From assembly GCA_027036355.1 (NCBI GenBank), contig JALVQZ010000125.1, positions 1-38,420 of the forward strand: DNA of 38,420 bases, written 5' to 3'. Origin of the DNA: Acidimicrobiia bacterium. Lineage in GTDB: Bacteria > Actinomycetota > Acidimicrobiia > Spongiisociales > UBA5794. Each line of letters starts with the position of its first letter. Positions within the stretch are counted from its first letter, which is position 1. Below are positions 1 to 9,517 of the stretch, in pieces. The notes beneath the pieces were generated by a model, which saw only the letters and a program-made list of their open reading frames with translations, was not told the origin of the DNA and searched no databases. Made by a program: the position numbers and the translations under genes.

Positions 1-1
1 G

Positions 2-820
2 AAGTCGACCCTGCTCGGCATGATGGCGGGAGGAACCACCGCCGACCTGACCGTCCTCGCCCTCATCGGGGAACGGGGCCGGGAGGTGCGAGAGTTCATC
101 GAGGACGAGTTGGGCCCCGAAGGGATGCAGCGTTCGGTGGTGGTCGTCGCCACGTCCGACCAGCCGGCGCTCGTGAGGATCCGCGCCTCGCACCTGGCGA
201 CGAGGATCGCCGAATGGTTCGCCGACGGCGCCGCCGACGTGCTGTTGATGATGGACTCGCTCACTCGACTGGCGATGGCGCGCCGGGAGGTCGGTCTCGC
301 CGCCGGCGAGCCTCCGACCGCACGCGGGTACACCCCGTCGGTGTTCTCCGAGATGGCGCACCTCCTCGAGCGAGCCGGGCCGCGCGAACGCGGCACGATC
401 ACCGGCTTCTACACGATCCTCGTCGAAGGCGACGACATGAACGACCCGATCGCCGACGCCGCCCGGTCGATCCTCGACGGGCACATCGTGCTCGACCGGG
501 GGTTGGCCCACGCCGGACGCTACCCCGCGATCGATCCCCTCGCGTCCCTCAGCCGCCTCGCCCCCAAACTCGTCGACGCTCGACGCATCGAGCTGGTCAC
601 CCGGGCGCGGGGAGCGCTGGCGGCGGCCGAGGAGGTCCGTGACCTCGTCGAGGTGGGCGCCTATGTGCCGGGAACCAACCCGGGTGCCGATCTCGGTCTC
701 GCCGCCAAGCCGCACCTGGTCGAGTTCCTGAAGCAGGCGCCATCGGACCGTCCGTCCTTCGAGGACTCGTGGGCGCGTCTGGAAGCCCTGGCGCCGTTCC
801 TCGGAGACGAGCGGTCATGA
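2..820 (+). CDS. fliI: Flagellum-specific ATPase FliI, 5'-truncated by window start
   Basis: Frame opens with the end of Walker A (KSTLLGMMAGG), followed by LIGERGREVREFIED and DVLLMMDSLTRLAMARRE (Walker B region), typical of FliI. Confidence 0.96.
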   Translation, partial: KSTLLGMMAGGTTADLTVLALIGERGREVREFIEDELGPEGMQRSVVVVATSDQPALVRIRASHLATRIAEWFADGAADVLLMMDSLTRLAMARREVGLAAGEPPTARGYTPSVFSEMAHLLERAGPRERGTITGFYTILVEGDDMNDPIADAARSILDGHIVLDRGLAHAGRYPAIDPLASLSRLAPKLVDARRIELVTRARGALAAAEEVRDLVEVGAYVPGTNPGADLGLAAKPHLVEFLKQAPSDRPSFEDSWARLEALAPFLGDERS

Positions 821-1248
821 CCAGGAACAGGAACCCGTTCGACGTGCTGTTCCGTGTCCGGGCCATCAAGGAGCGACAAGCTCGCGGCGAGATGGGACGG
901 GCCCGAGCCGACCAGCACGAGGCGTACGCCAGGCTCCAGGAACTCAAGGCGAGCCTCGAGGGAGCGCCGGGCCTTCCCGGGACGCTGTCGGCCGTCCAGT
1001 TGCGGGCCCTCCAGTTGACGGGGATCACGTCCCACGAGCGCCTCCAGGCGGCGGCCGAAGCGCACGAGGAAGCCAGGGCCCTGGTCGAGCACCACACGGC
1101 CAGATGGCGCGCCACGTACGAGGAGCTCGAAGCCGCCGACCGCCTGAAGCAGAAGAAGAAGGAGGCCGCGGCCTTCCGGGCCGTCATCGCCTCGGAACGA
1201 GCGATGGACGACCTGCTGCTGTCGCTCAGATCCCGGAGGTCCCGATGA
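817..1248 (+). CDS. fliJ: FliJ-like flagellar export coiled-coil protein
   Basis: ATGA overlap with fliI; about 143 aa charged alpha-helical protein starting MTRNRNPFDVLFRVRAIKERQARGEM; position after fliI. Confidence 0.8.
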   Translation: MTRNRNPFDVLFRVRAIKERQARGEMGRARADQHEAYARLQELKASLEGAPGLPGTLSAVQLRALQLTGITSHERLQAAAEAHEEARALVEHHTARWRATYEELEAADRLKQKKKEAAAFRAVIASERAMDDLLLSLRSRRSR

Positions 1249-1910
1249 CCGGGAACGTCGCCGCCGCCGCCGGCCGGATCGCTGCCATCCGTCGGCGCAT
1301 GGATGCGGTCGCTCCGCCATCGCGGGACTTCCGCAGCGTCCTCGCCTCCGCCGCAGCCGACGGTGGTCCGGCGGGCCCGGTCGCGTCGACCAAGCCATCC
1401 GCGGTCTTCGGCGTTCCGACCGTCGGCATCCTCGGGACCCGCCTCAAGCTCGCCCCCGGGGTGGCCGCCGGCGCGGGGATCGGCGCGATCGCCGACTGGT
1501 CCATGCGGCTGCCGGAGGCCGCACGGCCCTGGATCGGATCGATCCAGGAGGCGGCGAGGGACGCCGGCATCGATCCGCGGATGCTGGCCGCCTTGGTGTG
1601 GACCGAGTCGTCGTTCCGTCCCGACGCGGTCTCCCCGGCCGGCGCCGTGGGCCTGACCCAGCTCATGCCGGCCACCGCCGCCGAGCTCGGTGTCGACCCC
1701 TCCGACCCGGTCCAGAACCTCGAAGGCGGTGCCCGGTACCTGGCCCGGAACCTGGCCGAGTTCGGCCGTCTCGACCTCGCCGCGGCGGCGTACAACGCCG
1801 GCCCGGGTGCGGTTCGGCAGAACGGAGGCCATCCCTACATCGACGAACCCGGCGGCTACGTCGACCGGCTCGTCTCTCGATATCGACGACTTGGAGGTAC
1901 GCACCCGTGA
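1245..1910 (+). CDS. Lytic transglycosylase (SLT domain) in flagellar operon
   Basis: ALVWTESSFRPDAVSPAGAVGLTQLMPATAAELG ... AAAYNAGPGAV motifs; ATGA overlap with fliJ. Confidence 0.9.
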   Translation: MTGNVAAAAGRIAAIRRRMDAVAPPSRDFRSVLASAAADGGPAGPVASTKPSAVFGVPTVGILGTRLKLAPGVAAGAGIGAIADWSMRLPEAARPWIGSIQEAARDAGIDPRMLAALVWTESSFRPDAVSPAGAVGLTQLMPATAAELGVDPSDPVQNLEGGARYLARNLAEFGRLDLAAAAYNAGPGAVRQNGGHPYIDEPGGYVDRLVSRYRRLGGTHP

Positions 1911-3280
1911 TCGAGTTCCCCCGCCTGCCCGACCCCGTCGGCGTCACAGGCCCGGAGGAGGGCGCCGAGGCCGAGGAAGGATCGGCGGCCTTCGCCGAGA
2001 TGCTGCAGCGCTCCCTCGGGCGCAATCTGGCTCCCGGCTTCGCCTCGCGGGCCCCCCACCGTGATGCCGAGAACGAGCCGTCGGCGAGCGGCGACGGCGG
2101 CGGCTCCGGATGGCTCGAGGGCGACGGCGTCGTCGGGTCCGCTGCCGCGGCGCTGGGCGTCGCGATCGGCGACTCCGCGCTGGGCGGCGCCGACGTCGCT
2201 TCGCCGGACGCGCGCCGCGATACCGGTGTCGCTGCCGACGGTCCTCCCGTCCCGGAGGTGCCCCGCGCGGCCCCCGATCCGACCTCGTCGCCGGCGGGTC
2301 CGCCCCCGTCCCTCTCCGTCGTCGAGGATGGACCGCCCGAGCCCGACGCGGTCCCGGCGGCGACCACGCAGGCCGAACCGGAGACGCCGTCTGCACCCGA
2401 ACGATCCGGGCCGGTCGGCGACGGCCCCGACGAGGTCGTGACCGTCGCCACGACCGTGTCCGGGTACGTGTCGATGGGGGAGCTCGCGACGGTGACCCCG
2501 ATCCGTGCACCCGGCGACGCCCCAGATGCCGGGCCCGTCGACGGGCCGGACCCCGACGGGACCATCGATGCCCCCTCCGCCTCGGCGCCTGCCTCGGTGG
2601 CCCAGTCCGAGCCGCTCGTGCACCCCGGCGCACCGGACGCCCCCGGTGAGGATCGGACGGCCTCCGTGCGAACCTCCCGGCCGGTGGATCCCGCCCGTGT
2701 CCCTCCCGGCGATGCGGGTGCGGGGGCGCCCGCGCCCCCCGCGGTTCGGCCTGTGGCGGGCGACGTCGACGAGGCACTGGCCCGGCTTCGGGCCCGTCTC
2801 GGGCGCCACGACGTTCGTCGCGGCGGCGATGCGGCCCCGCCGACCTCGTTGACCGCAGAGTCGGCCGGTGGGCGGATCCACGCCGGGCGCCCGACCCAGA
2901 CGGGTCCCCAACCGACCGTCCCCGCCTCCGCCCCTGTGTCGGCGCTCGCGGCACGCATCGTCGAGATCGCCGATCTCGTCGAAGCCCGGAGGCTCCCCCA
3001 GCGCGTGATCATCGACATGCCCGAGCTCGACGATGTCCGCCTCGCGGTGACCGTACGTGGAACGACGGTGACGATCACCGCACCCGACCGGCCGGAACTC
3101 CCAGGCGCCGTACGCGCGTGGCTCCCCGCCCTCGACGCCGCGCTCGCCGAACGCGGGCTCGACCTCGGCGGGGGTGGGCGTCGCCGGGACACCGGACCCG
3201 GCGAGCAACGACCCGGCCGGCCCATCGACGGCCCTCGGACACGGACCCGCGACACGACCGATGACGATCTCAGGCTCTGA
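1907..3280 (+). CDS. fliK: FliK-like flagellar hook-length control protein
   Basis: GTG start overlapping previous stop; long Pro/Ala/Gly/Asp-rich low-complexity body with a C-terminal Flg_hook-like region (IDMPELDDVRLAVTVRGTTVTITAP); located before flgD. Confidence 0.7.
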   Translation: MIEFPRLPDPVGVTGPEEGAEAEEGSAAFAEMLQRSLGRNLAPGFASRAPHRDAENEPSASGDGGGSGWLEGDGVVGSAAAALGVAIGDSALGGADVASPDARRDTGVAADGPPVPEVPRAAPDPTSSPAGPPPSLSVVEDGPPEPDAVPAATTQAEPETPSAPERSGPVGDGPDEVVTVATTVSGYVSMGELATVTPIRAPGDAPDAGPVDGPDPDGTIDAPSASAPASVAQSEPLVHPGAPDAPGEDRTASVRTSRPVDPARVPPGDAGAGAPAPPAVRPVAGDVDEALARLRARLGRHDVRRGGDAAPPTSLTAESAGGRIHAGRPTQTGPQPTVPASAPVSALAARIVEIADLVEARRLPQRVIIDMPELDDVRLAVTVRGTTVTITAPDRPELPGAVRAWLPALDAALAERGLDLGGGGRRRDTGPGEQRPGRPIDGPRTRTRDTTDDDLRL

Positions 3281-3298
3281 CGAGAGAGGCGATACCCC

Positions 3299-3724
3299 AT
3301 GAACATCGAAGCCACAGGCGCCGCCGCAGCGGCGGCCTCCACCCCCGGATCGGACGCCGCATCCAGTGCGCTCGGCCAGCTCGGATCCGACGCCTTCCTC
3401 AAGCTGCTGGTGGCGCAGCTCCGTTACCAGAACCCCATGGCCCCCAACGACGGCGCCGCCATGCTCCAGCAGACCGCCCAGTTCACGTCCGTCGAGACGC
3501 TCCAGGCGATCAGCGAATCGAACCAGCAGATGATGGGGCTCCAGCAGGTCACCTTGGCCATGTCGGTCGTCGGCAAGGAGGTCACCGCACTCGATCCGTC
3601 GGGCGGCAACGTCGTGGGGATCGTCGGGTCCGTTCGGTTCACCGCCGACGGTCCGATCCTCGATGTCGAGGGCTCCCAGATCCCGCTCGACAACGTCCTG
3701 AAGGTGACCGCTCCGACCCCCTGA
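3299..3724 (+). CDS. flgD: Flagellar hook capping protein FlgD
   Basis: FLKLLVAQLRYQNPMAPNDGAAMLQQTAQFTSVETLQ is the FlgD signature. Confidence 0.93.
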   Translation: MNIEATGAAAAAASTPGSDAASSALGQLGSDAFLKLLVAQLRYQNPMAPNDGAAMLQQTAQFTSVETLQAISESNQQMMGLQQVTLAMSVVGKEVTALDPSGGNVVGIVGSVRFTADGPILDVEGSQIPLDNVLKVTAPTP

Positions 3725-3735
3725 AGGGCACCGCG

Positions 3736-3750
3736 CCACGGTGACCGTGG
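3736..3750. repeat. Inverted repeat CCACGG-TGA-CCGTGG between flgD and flbD
   Basis: Perfect 6-bp arms directly upstream of the candidate -35; terminator or operator undetermined. Confidence 0.5.
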
Positions 3751-3754
3751 GCCC

Positions 3755-3781
3755 TTACGTCGGGCCCGGCGGAGCCGACAG
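3755..3781 (+). promoter_or_regulatory. Candidate sigma28-like promoter TTAC-N15-GCCGACAG for flbD-motA-motB-fliL
   Basis: Matches recurring motif with exact 15-nt spacer; 70 nt upstream of flbD. Confidence 0.55.
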
Positions 3782-3851
3782 ATCAGGTGCAAGCGACGAA
3801 CGATGAGCACATCCAAAGGGAATTGGATGAGCGTGCACAAGGAGGTGCCGA

Positions 3852-4115
3852 GTGATCCCCGTATCACCGCTCCAGGGTCGATCGATCCTGGTCAACGCGG
3901 ATCTCATCGAAGCCATCGAACGTGTTCCCGATACCGTCGTCGTCCTCGCCAACGGCCGGCGGATGTTCGTCACCGACTCCCCTGAGGAGATCATCGACCG
4001 GATCCGCCACGTTCGCGCCTCGATCTTGGCCTACGCCGACGACATCCTCGATCACGGTACCGCCGAAGTCGTTGCGTTGCATGGGATCGACGGGATCCCG
4101 GGGGACCTCCGATGA
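3852..4115 (+). CDS. flbD: FlbD family flagellar protein (copy 1)
   Basis: GTG start after AAGGAGGTG; ILVNADLIEAIERVPDTVVVLANGRRMFV; followed by motA. Confidence 0.88.
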   Translation: MIPVSPLQGRSILVNADLIEAIERVPDTVVVLANGRRMFVTDSPEEIIDRIRHVRASILAYADDILDHGTAEVVALHGIDGIPGDLR

Positions 4116-4894
4116 CGACCATCCTGGGTATCGTCATCGCCCTTCTCGCGATCGTCGTGGCGACGATCATGGACGGGAACTCGTTCGGCGCGCTCATCGG
4201 CCCTTCGTCGCTGGTGCTCGTTCTCGTCGGGTCGCTCGGCGTGTCGATGTCGGGGTTCCAGATGGACGACCTGAAGAAGCTGCCGAAGGTCATCATCTAC
4301 TCGTTCACCGGCAAGGAACCGGACGCCTCGGCCACCGTCGACACGCTGATGGAAGCCGCCGAAGTGGCCCGCAAGGAAGGGGTGCTCGCCCTCGAATCGA
4401 AGCTCGAAGGGATCGAAGACCCCTTCCTCCGCAACGGTCTGCAGTCGGTCGTCGACGGCGTCGACGCCGACACGATCAGGGACATGCTGGAGATCGACAT
4501 CCAGGCGCTCGACGATCGGCACCGCACCGGCATGAACATCGTCAAGGCGATGGGTGGCTACGCCCCGACCATGGGCATGATCGGGACCGTCGTGGGGCTC
4601 ATCAACATGCTGGGCAACCTCTCGGACCCTGCCCAGCTCGGGCTCGGCATGTCCGTGGCCCTGTTGACGACCCTGTACGGCGTCATCTTCGCCAACCTCG
4701 TGTTCCTCCCCATCTCCGCCAAGCTCGAACGCTTGAACGCCCTCGAACTGGCACAGCGTGAGCTCGCCATGGACGGCATCCTCGCCATTCAGGCCGGAGC
4801 CAGCCCCCGGCTCCTCGTCGAGCGCCTCGAGTCCTACCTCATCCCCGAGGCCCGCGTGGGCCACCAGGAACGTTCGAAGAGGAAGGCCGCCTGA
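4112..4894 (+). CDS. motA: Flagellar motor stator protein MotA
   Basis: MTTILGIVIALLAIVVATIMDG ... GGYAPTMGMIGTVVGLINMLGNL; typical MotA. Confidence 0.95.
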   Translation: MTTILGIVIALLAIVVATIMDGNSFGALIGPSSLVLVLVGSLGVSMSGFQMDDLKKLPKVIIYSFTGKEPDASATVDTLMEAAEVARKEGVLALESKLEGIEDPFLRNGLQSVVDGVDADTIRDMLEIDIQALDDRHRTGMNIVKAMGGYAPTMGMIGTVVGLINMLGNLSDPAQLGLGMSVALLTTLYGVIFANLVFLPISAKLERLNALELAQRELAMDGILAIQAGASPRLLVERLESYLIPEARVGHQERSKRKAA

Positions 4895-5772
4895 TGGCCA
4901 GGAACCGCCGACCACCCGAAGAGGACAATCCGCTGCGGTGGCTCACCACCTACGGCGACGTCGTCACCCTGCTGCTGGCGTTCTTCGTGATGCTGTACGC
5001 CATCTCGAGGGTCGACGAGCAGAAGTTCATGCTCTTCGTCGCCGGCCTCCAGGATCCCTTCGGCAACGAAGCGATCGCCAACGGGCTCCTCGCCCAGGGC
5101 ACCGGGATCGTGGGGGGAGCGTACGGCGACAAGCCCGTCGGCGACCGGGAGGGCTTCGACGGCGACGGTCTGCTCGACGGGCGGCCCGAGGTCGACACGA
5201 AGGTCGCCGCCGACGTGCCGACCGAAGACCAGATCGACGAGGAGGACGTCCGCGACTACCTCACGTCCTTGGAGGACCTGGTGCGGGTGCGCGACGCCGT
5301 CAAGGAGGCGCTTCAGGCCGCGGGGTTCGACGAGAACGTGGACTTCGAACTCGGCGCCCGAGGCCTGGTGATCGCCGTCGCCACCGACGACGTCCTGTTC
5401 GCCAGCGGATCGGCCGCGTTCGGTGCCCAGGGGCGGGAGATCATCGCCGCGATCGCGCCGAGCCTCGACTCCTTCGAGAACCAGATCCTCGTCGAGGGAC
5501 ACACCGACTCGGTGCCCCTGCACGGGCGGGGCGGCTACGACAACTGGAACCTGTCTGCCGATCGCGCCCTGGCGGTCTTGAAACTGCTCGTCGACGAGTA
5601 CGGGATCGATCCGCAGCGGCTGGCTGCCACCGGATACGGCGAGTTCAGACCTCGGGCTTCGAACGAGACGGAGGAAGGCAAAGCGAAGAACCGCAGGGTC
5701 GAGCTGGTCGTCGTTGCCGACGTTGCCCGGCTCCAGGACACCACGAACGGAGGTGATGGCGATGGTGGCTGA
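4894..5772 (+). CDS. motB: Flagellar motor protein MotB (OmpA-like domain)
   Basis: RWLTTYGDVVTLLLAFFVMLYAIS N-terminal TM; LVEGHTDSVPLHGRGGYDNWNLSADRA. Confidence 0.95.
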   Translation: MARNRRPPEEDNPLRWLTTYGDVVTLLLAFFVMLYAISRVDEQKFMLFVAGLQDPFGNEAIANGLLAQGTGIVGGAYGDKPVGDREGFDGDGLLDGRPEVDTKVAADVPTEDQIDEEDVRDYLTSLEDLVRVRDAVKEALQAAGFDENVDFELGARGLVIAVATDDVLFASGSAAFGAQGREIIAAIAPSLDSFENQILVEGHTDSVPLHGRGGYDNWNLSADRALAVLKLLVDEYGIDPQRLAATGYGEFRPRASNETEEGKAKNRRVELVVVADVARLQDTTNGGDGDGG

Positions 5773-6235
5773 GGTCGCCGAGGCGCCGGCACAAGAAGCG
5801 CCCAAGAAAGGGAAGAAGAAGCTCATCATGATCGTCGTACCGGTCGTGGTGCTCGTCGGGGTCGCCGGCTTCTTCATGTTCGGGAAGGGCGGCGGTGACG
5901 AGACCGCCGTCACGACGACCACCGTCGTCGAGATCGGCTCGGTCATCGAAGGGGAGACGTTGACGGTGAACCTGGCCGATCCCGGCTCACCTCGCTACGC
6001 CCGAGTGACCTTCGCCGTGGTGCTCCCGATGGGCGCCGACTCGGGGATCGTGGGGATGAAGATCGCGCTGCTCAAGGATCGGGCGGTCAGCATCATCTCG
6101 GCGTACACGTCCGACATGCTCCTCGGCGACGGCGGCCTGGATCGCCTCCGAAGCGAGCTGACGGCGGCTGCCGGCGAGATCTGGGACGAGACCGAGGTGA
6201 TGGAGGTCGTGTTGACCGAGGTCCTCGTTCAGTGA
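5762..6235 (+). CDS. fliL: Flagellar basal body-associated protein FliL
   Basis: Single N-terminal TM after KKGKKK, about 157 aa, C-terminal EVVLTEVLVQ; between motB and fliM; start 5762 chosen for SD spacing. Confidence 0.85.
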   Translation: MVAEVAEAPAQEAPKKGKKKLIMIVVPVVVLVGVAGFFMFGKGGGDETAVTTTTVVEIGSVIEGETLTVNLADPGSPRYARVTFAVVLPMGADSGIVGMKIALLKDRAVSIISAYTSDMLLGDGGLDRLRSELTAAAGEIWDETEVMEVVLTEVLVQ

Positions 6236-6278
6236 GCGGCGGCGTGGGTTCCTCCGAGCCGCGACGGCCGACGGGTCC

Positions 6279-6305
6279 TTCATCTGGAGGCGTCCCTGCC
6301 GACGG
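6279..6305 (+). promoter_or_regulatory. Weak candidate sigma28-like promoter TTCA-N15-GCCGACGG upstream of fliM
   Basis: Same spacing and -10 as the stronger sites, divergent -35. Confidence 0.3.
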
Positions 6306-6339
6306 TTGATGGCGTGACACCTTCGACCGGAGGCACTCC

Positions 6340-7272
6340 GTGACCGCAGCACCGACGACCGACACGCCGCTCCGACCGGGCGACCAGGTCACCGTCGCGC
6401 CGTTCGACTTCCGAGCCACCGGCGCGATCGCCAAGGAGCTGGTCCGGCGCCTCGAGCTGCTACACGAGGTCTTCTCCAGGGCGCTCGGCAACGAGCTGTC
6501 CAACGCTCTCCGCTCGCTCGTCCGCATCGAACTGATGTCGGTCGATCAGGTGAGCTACGACGAGTACGTGCGGTCGGCGCCGAACCCGACCGTGCTCTGC
6601 TCCATGGCCACCCCACCGCTGCCCGGTTCGGTACTGATCGAGATGAGCACGCAGATGGCGCTCAACCTCGTCGATCGGCTCCTCGGTGGCAACGGGACCT
6701 CCACGATCGTCCGGCGCCCCACCGCCCTGGAGACGTCCATCATCGAGGACCTGCTGCAGATGTTCGTCGAGCCGGTCCGTCAGACCCTCGAGCCGCTCAT
6801 CGAGATCGAGCCCGCCCTCGGCGGGATCGAGTACAACCCGCACTTCCTGCAGGCCGCCAACCCGTCGGACATGATGACGATCCTGTCGTTCTCCTTGTCG
6901 ATCGTCCAGGGTGTCCGCGCCGAGGGTCTGCTCACCGTCGCGTACCCGCCCGCGGTCATCGATGCGATCACCGAACGGGCCGACGCGGCCGTCGCCGACG
7001 ATCGCCTCCCGGCGTTGGAGGCCGGCATCCCCGATTCCCCCGTCGCCGACCGTCTCGTCGACGCACCGGTGACCCTCAGCATCGAGCTGCGACCGACCAC
7101 GGTCGCCGCCGCCCAGCTCGCCGAACTGCGACCCGGCGACGTGCTCACCCTCGACCACCGGGTCGACGAGGAGGTCGTCGGGCGGGTCGCCGAGATGGAG
7201 ATCCTCCGCGGCCGGATCGGCCGCAACGGCAAGAACCTGGCCCTACAGCTGACACAGTGGAGCGCACGATGA
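6340..7272 (+). CDS. fliM: Flagellar motor switch protein FliM
   Basis: FDFRATGAIAKELVRRLELLHEVFSRALGNELSNALR; SMATPPLPGSVLIEMS; C-terminal SpoA-like region. Confidence 0.96.
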   Translation: MTAAPTTDTPLRPGDQVTVAPFDFRATGAIAKELVRRLELLHEVFSRALGNELSNALRSLVRIELMSVDQVSYDEYVRSAPNPTVLCSMATPPLPGSVLIEMSTQMALNLVDRLLGGNGTSTIVRRPTALETSIIEDLLQMFVEPVRQTLEPLIEIEPALGGIEYNPHFLQAANPSDMMTILSFSLSIVQGVRAEGLLTVAYPPAVIDAITERADAAVADDRLPALEAGIPDSPVADRLVDAPVTLSIELRPTTVAAAQLAELRPGDVLTLDHRVDEEVVGRVAEMEILRGRIGRNGKNLALQLTQWSAR

Positions 7273-8039
7273 CCACCGACACGATCACCCCCGACATCGA
7301 GGCGACCCTCGCCACGATCGCATCCGACGCCGTCCAGGCATGGGCCACCGCGGCCGGCCTCGACATCGACGCCGCCACCCCGGTCGTCGGCGGCACCGTC
7401 GATCTCGATCCGGACGCCGCGGTCGCCGTCGCCGCCCAACTCGCCGGAGCGGTCCAAGGAGCGCTGGTCGTCGTCGTCCCCGCCGACGCCATGCCCGATC
7501 AGGAAGCGGCGCTCGCCGGGATCGTCACCGCCGCCGCCGAGGCCCTCGGCCGCGCCGCCGGCGGCCCGGTCGAGGTCGAAGGTTCGGGCATCGTGGCCGC
7601 CGCCGAGGTCCTCTCCGCCGGCGGACATCACGTTGCCATCGAGATCGCCGGTGCGCAGGGCTCGTACCTGATGCACTGGCTGCTGGAGCCCACGCTCGTG
7701 GCCCGGATCGGGGACGGTCCGGTCGCGTCCCCCGGGTCACCGAGCGTGGCTCCGGCATCGTTCCCGGACCTCGCCGGAGCTCCGCCGGCGTCCGCGTCGC
7801 TGCGGGAGCTCAGCGTCCTGGCGGACGTCCAGATGGAGGTCAGCGTCGAACTGGGCCGCACCCAGCTACGGGTCAGGGACCTCCTCGCCCTCGTCGAGGG
7901 CAGCATCATCGACCTGGATCGAACCGCCGACGCCGAGGTCTCGGTGTTCGTCAACGGCACCCTGATCGCCAAGGGCGACGTGGTCGTCGTCGACGAGGAG
8001 CTCGGCGTTCGGATCACCGAGGTCGTCGCTCGGCCATGA
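7269..8039 (+). CDS. fliN: Flagellar motor switch protein FliN/FliY (extended N-terminus, C-terminal SpoA)
   Basis: C-terminus LADVQMEVSVELGRTQLRVRDLLALVEGSIIDLDRTADAEVSVFVNGTLIAKGDVVVVDEELGVRITEVV. Confidence 0.93.
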   Translation: MTTDTITPDIEATLATIASDAVQAWATAAGLDIDAATPVVGGTVDLDPDAAVAVAAQLAGAVQGALVVVVPADAMPDQEAALAGIVTAAAEALGRAAGGPVEVEGSGIVAAAEVLSAGGHHVAIEIAGAQGSYLMHWLLEPTLVARIGDGPVASPGSPSVAPASFPDLAGAPPASASLRELSVLADVQMEVSVELGRTQLRVRDLLALVEGSIIDLDRTADAEVSVFVNGTLIAKGDVVVVDEELGVRITEVVARP

Positions 8040-8422
8040 ACGTCGGCGAGGTCATCGGCCGGACGATCCCGGCGCTCCTGCTGGTGCTGGCGGTCCCGCT
8101 CGGGGCGTACTGGTGGGCTCGCCGATCCGGCACGACCGGCACCAGCGCGGATCTCCGCATCGGCGCGAAGGCGGCCTTCGGGAAGAACCTGTGGGTCGCC
8201 GTGGTCGAGGTCGACGACCGACGGTTCCTCGTCGGCGTCGGCGAGGGAGGGATCAACGTCATCTCGGAGCTGGATCGGACCCCGGCGCCCGCGGTGGCAC
8301 ACGGCACGGAAGCCGACGAAGGAACGGAACGGCCAGGGATGGGCCTCGTCCGCCGGTTGCAGCACATGACGGTGCGCAAACCGACGAGGACCTCCTGGAG
8401 GCCGCGTGTTCCCACCCCGTAG
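8036..8422 (+). CDS. fliO: FliO-like flagellar biosynthesis protein
   Basis: N-terminal TM, LRIGAKAAFGKNLWVAVVEVDDRRFLVGVGEGGINVISEL; between fliN and fliP. Confidence 0.85.
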   Translation: MNVGEVIGRTIPALLLVLAVPLGAYWWARRSGTTGTSADLRIGAKAAFGKNLWVAVVEVDDRRFLVGVGEGGINVISELDRTPAPAVAHGTEADEGTERPGMGLVRRLQHMTVRKPTRTSWRPRVPTP

Positions 8423-9254
8423 GGTCGCAGCCTTCCTCCTGATCGTCGCCGCGTTCGTCGGGATGCCGAGGGGCGCCGCCTTCGCCCAGGTTCCCGACCA
8501 GCCGCCCGCCGCCGGTGTCGTCGGCGTCCCCGAGAACCAGACGGTCCTGACCGTCCCCGACGTTCCCGAGACACCGGCGGTGCCCGATGTCGGCATCAGC
8601 ATCGACTCGGAGGACGGAGGCATCTCGAAGGCGGTCCTCATCGTCATCATGCTCGCCCTGGCCTCGGTGGTGCCGTTGCTGCTGCTCCTCACGACGTCGT
8701 TCACGCGGTTCGTCGTCGTCCTCGGCCTGACGCGCAACGCCGTCGGGATCCAGAACATCCCGCCCACCCAGGTCCTCATCGGCTTGGCCTTCTTCCTGAC
8801 CTTGTTCGTCATGGGACCGATGCTGTCCACCATCAAGGCCGACGCGGTGGATCCGCTCCTCGCCGGCGAGATCGACCAGTCCACGGCCATCGAGATCGCC
8901 ACCGAGCCCCTCCGCAGCTTCATGCTCGACCAGACCCGCGAAGAGGACCTCGCCCTGTTCATCGGTCTCGCCGGCAAGGACAAGCCCGAGACGCCCGAGG
9001 ACGTGTCGCTGACGACGCTGATCCCGGCCTTCGTCGTGTCGGAGCTGACGACGGCGTTCATGATCGGATTCCTGATCTACGTGCCGTTCCTCATCATCGA
9101 CCTGATCGTCTCGGCGGTCCTGATGGCCCTGGGGATGGTGATGTTGCCTCCGGTGTTCATCTCCCTGCCGCTGAAGCTACTCCTGTTCGTCCTCGTCAAC
9201 GGCTGGGCGCTGATCATCGGCTCGGTCGTCCAATCGGTCGGAGCGGTGTCGTGA
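8406..9254 (+). CDS. fliP: Flagellar biosynthesis protein FliP
   Basis: SFTRFVVVLGLTRNAVGIQNIPPTQVLIGLAFFLTLFVM; LTTLIPAFVVSELTTAFMIGFLIYVPFLIIDL. Confidence 0.97.
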   Translation: MFPPRRVAAFLLIVAAFVGMPRGAAFAQVPDQPPAAGVVGVPENQTVLTVPDVPETPAVPDVGISIDSEDGGISKAVLIVIMLALASVVPLLLLLTTSFTRFVVVLGLTRNAVGIQNIPPTQVLIGLAFFLTLFVMGPMLSTIKADAVDPLLAGEIDQSTAIEIATEPLRSFMLDQTREEDLALFIGLAGKDKPETPEDVSLTTLIPAFVVSELTTAFMIGFLIYVPFLIIDLIVSAVLMALGMVMLPPVFISLPLKLLLFVLVNGWALIIGSVVQSVGAVS

Positions 9255-9517
9255 CCGACGCCCAGGTCCTCCAGATCGCCCAGGACGCGTTCGTCATCGC
9301 CGGCAAGATCGCCGGCCCCGTGCTCATGGCGGCCCTCATCGTCGGGGTCGTCATCTCCGTGATCCAGACGATCACCCAGATCCAAGAGATGACCCTGACC
9401 TTCGTCCCGAAGCTGCTCGCCGCCGGCCTCGTCGTGTTGCTCGGCGGCAACTGGATGATCGGTGAGATGACGAGCTGGGTCCGCGCCCTGTGGGGACTGA
9501 TCCCGGGTATCGGATGA
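9251..9517 (+). CDS. fliQ: Flagellar biosynthesis protein FliQ
   Basis: 88 aa, two TM; IVGVVISVIQTITQIQEMTLTFVPKL. Confidence 0.96.
   Translation: MTDAQVLQIAQDAFVIAGKIAGPVLMAALIVGVVISVIQTITQIQEMTLTFVPKLLAAGLVVLLGGNWMIGEMTSWVRALWGLIPGIG

Noticed and set aside
6262-6273. Second GCCGACGG upstream of fliM as an additional -10
   Set aside because: The position 15 nt upstream reads GTTC, with no -35-like TTAA/TAAA/TTCA.
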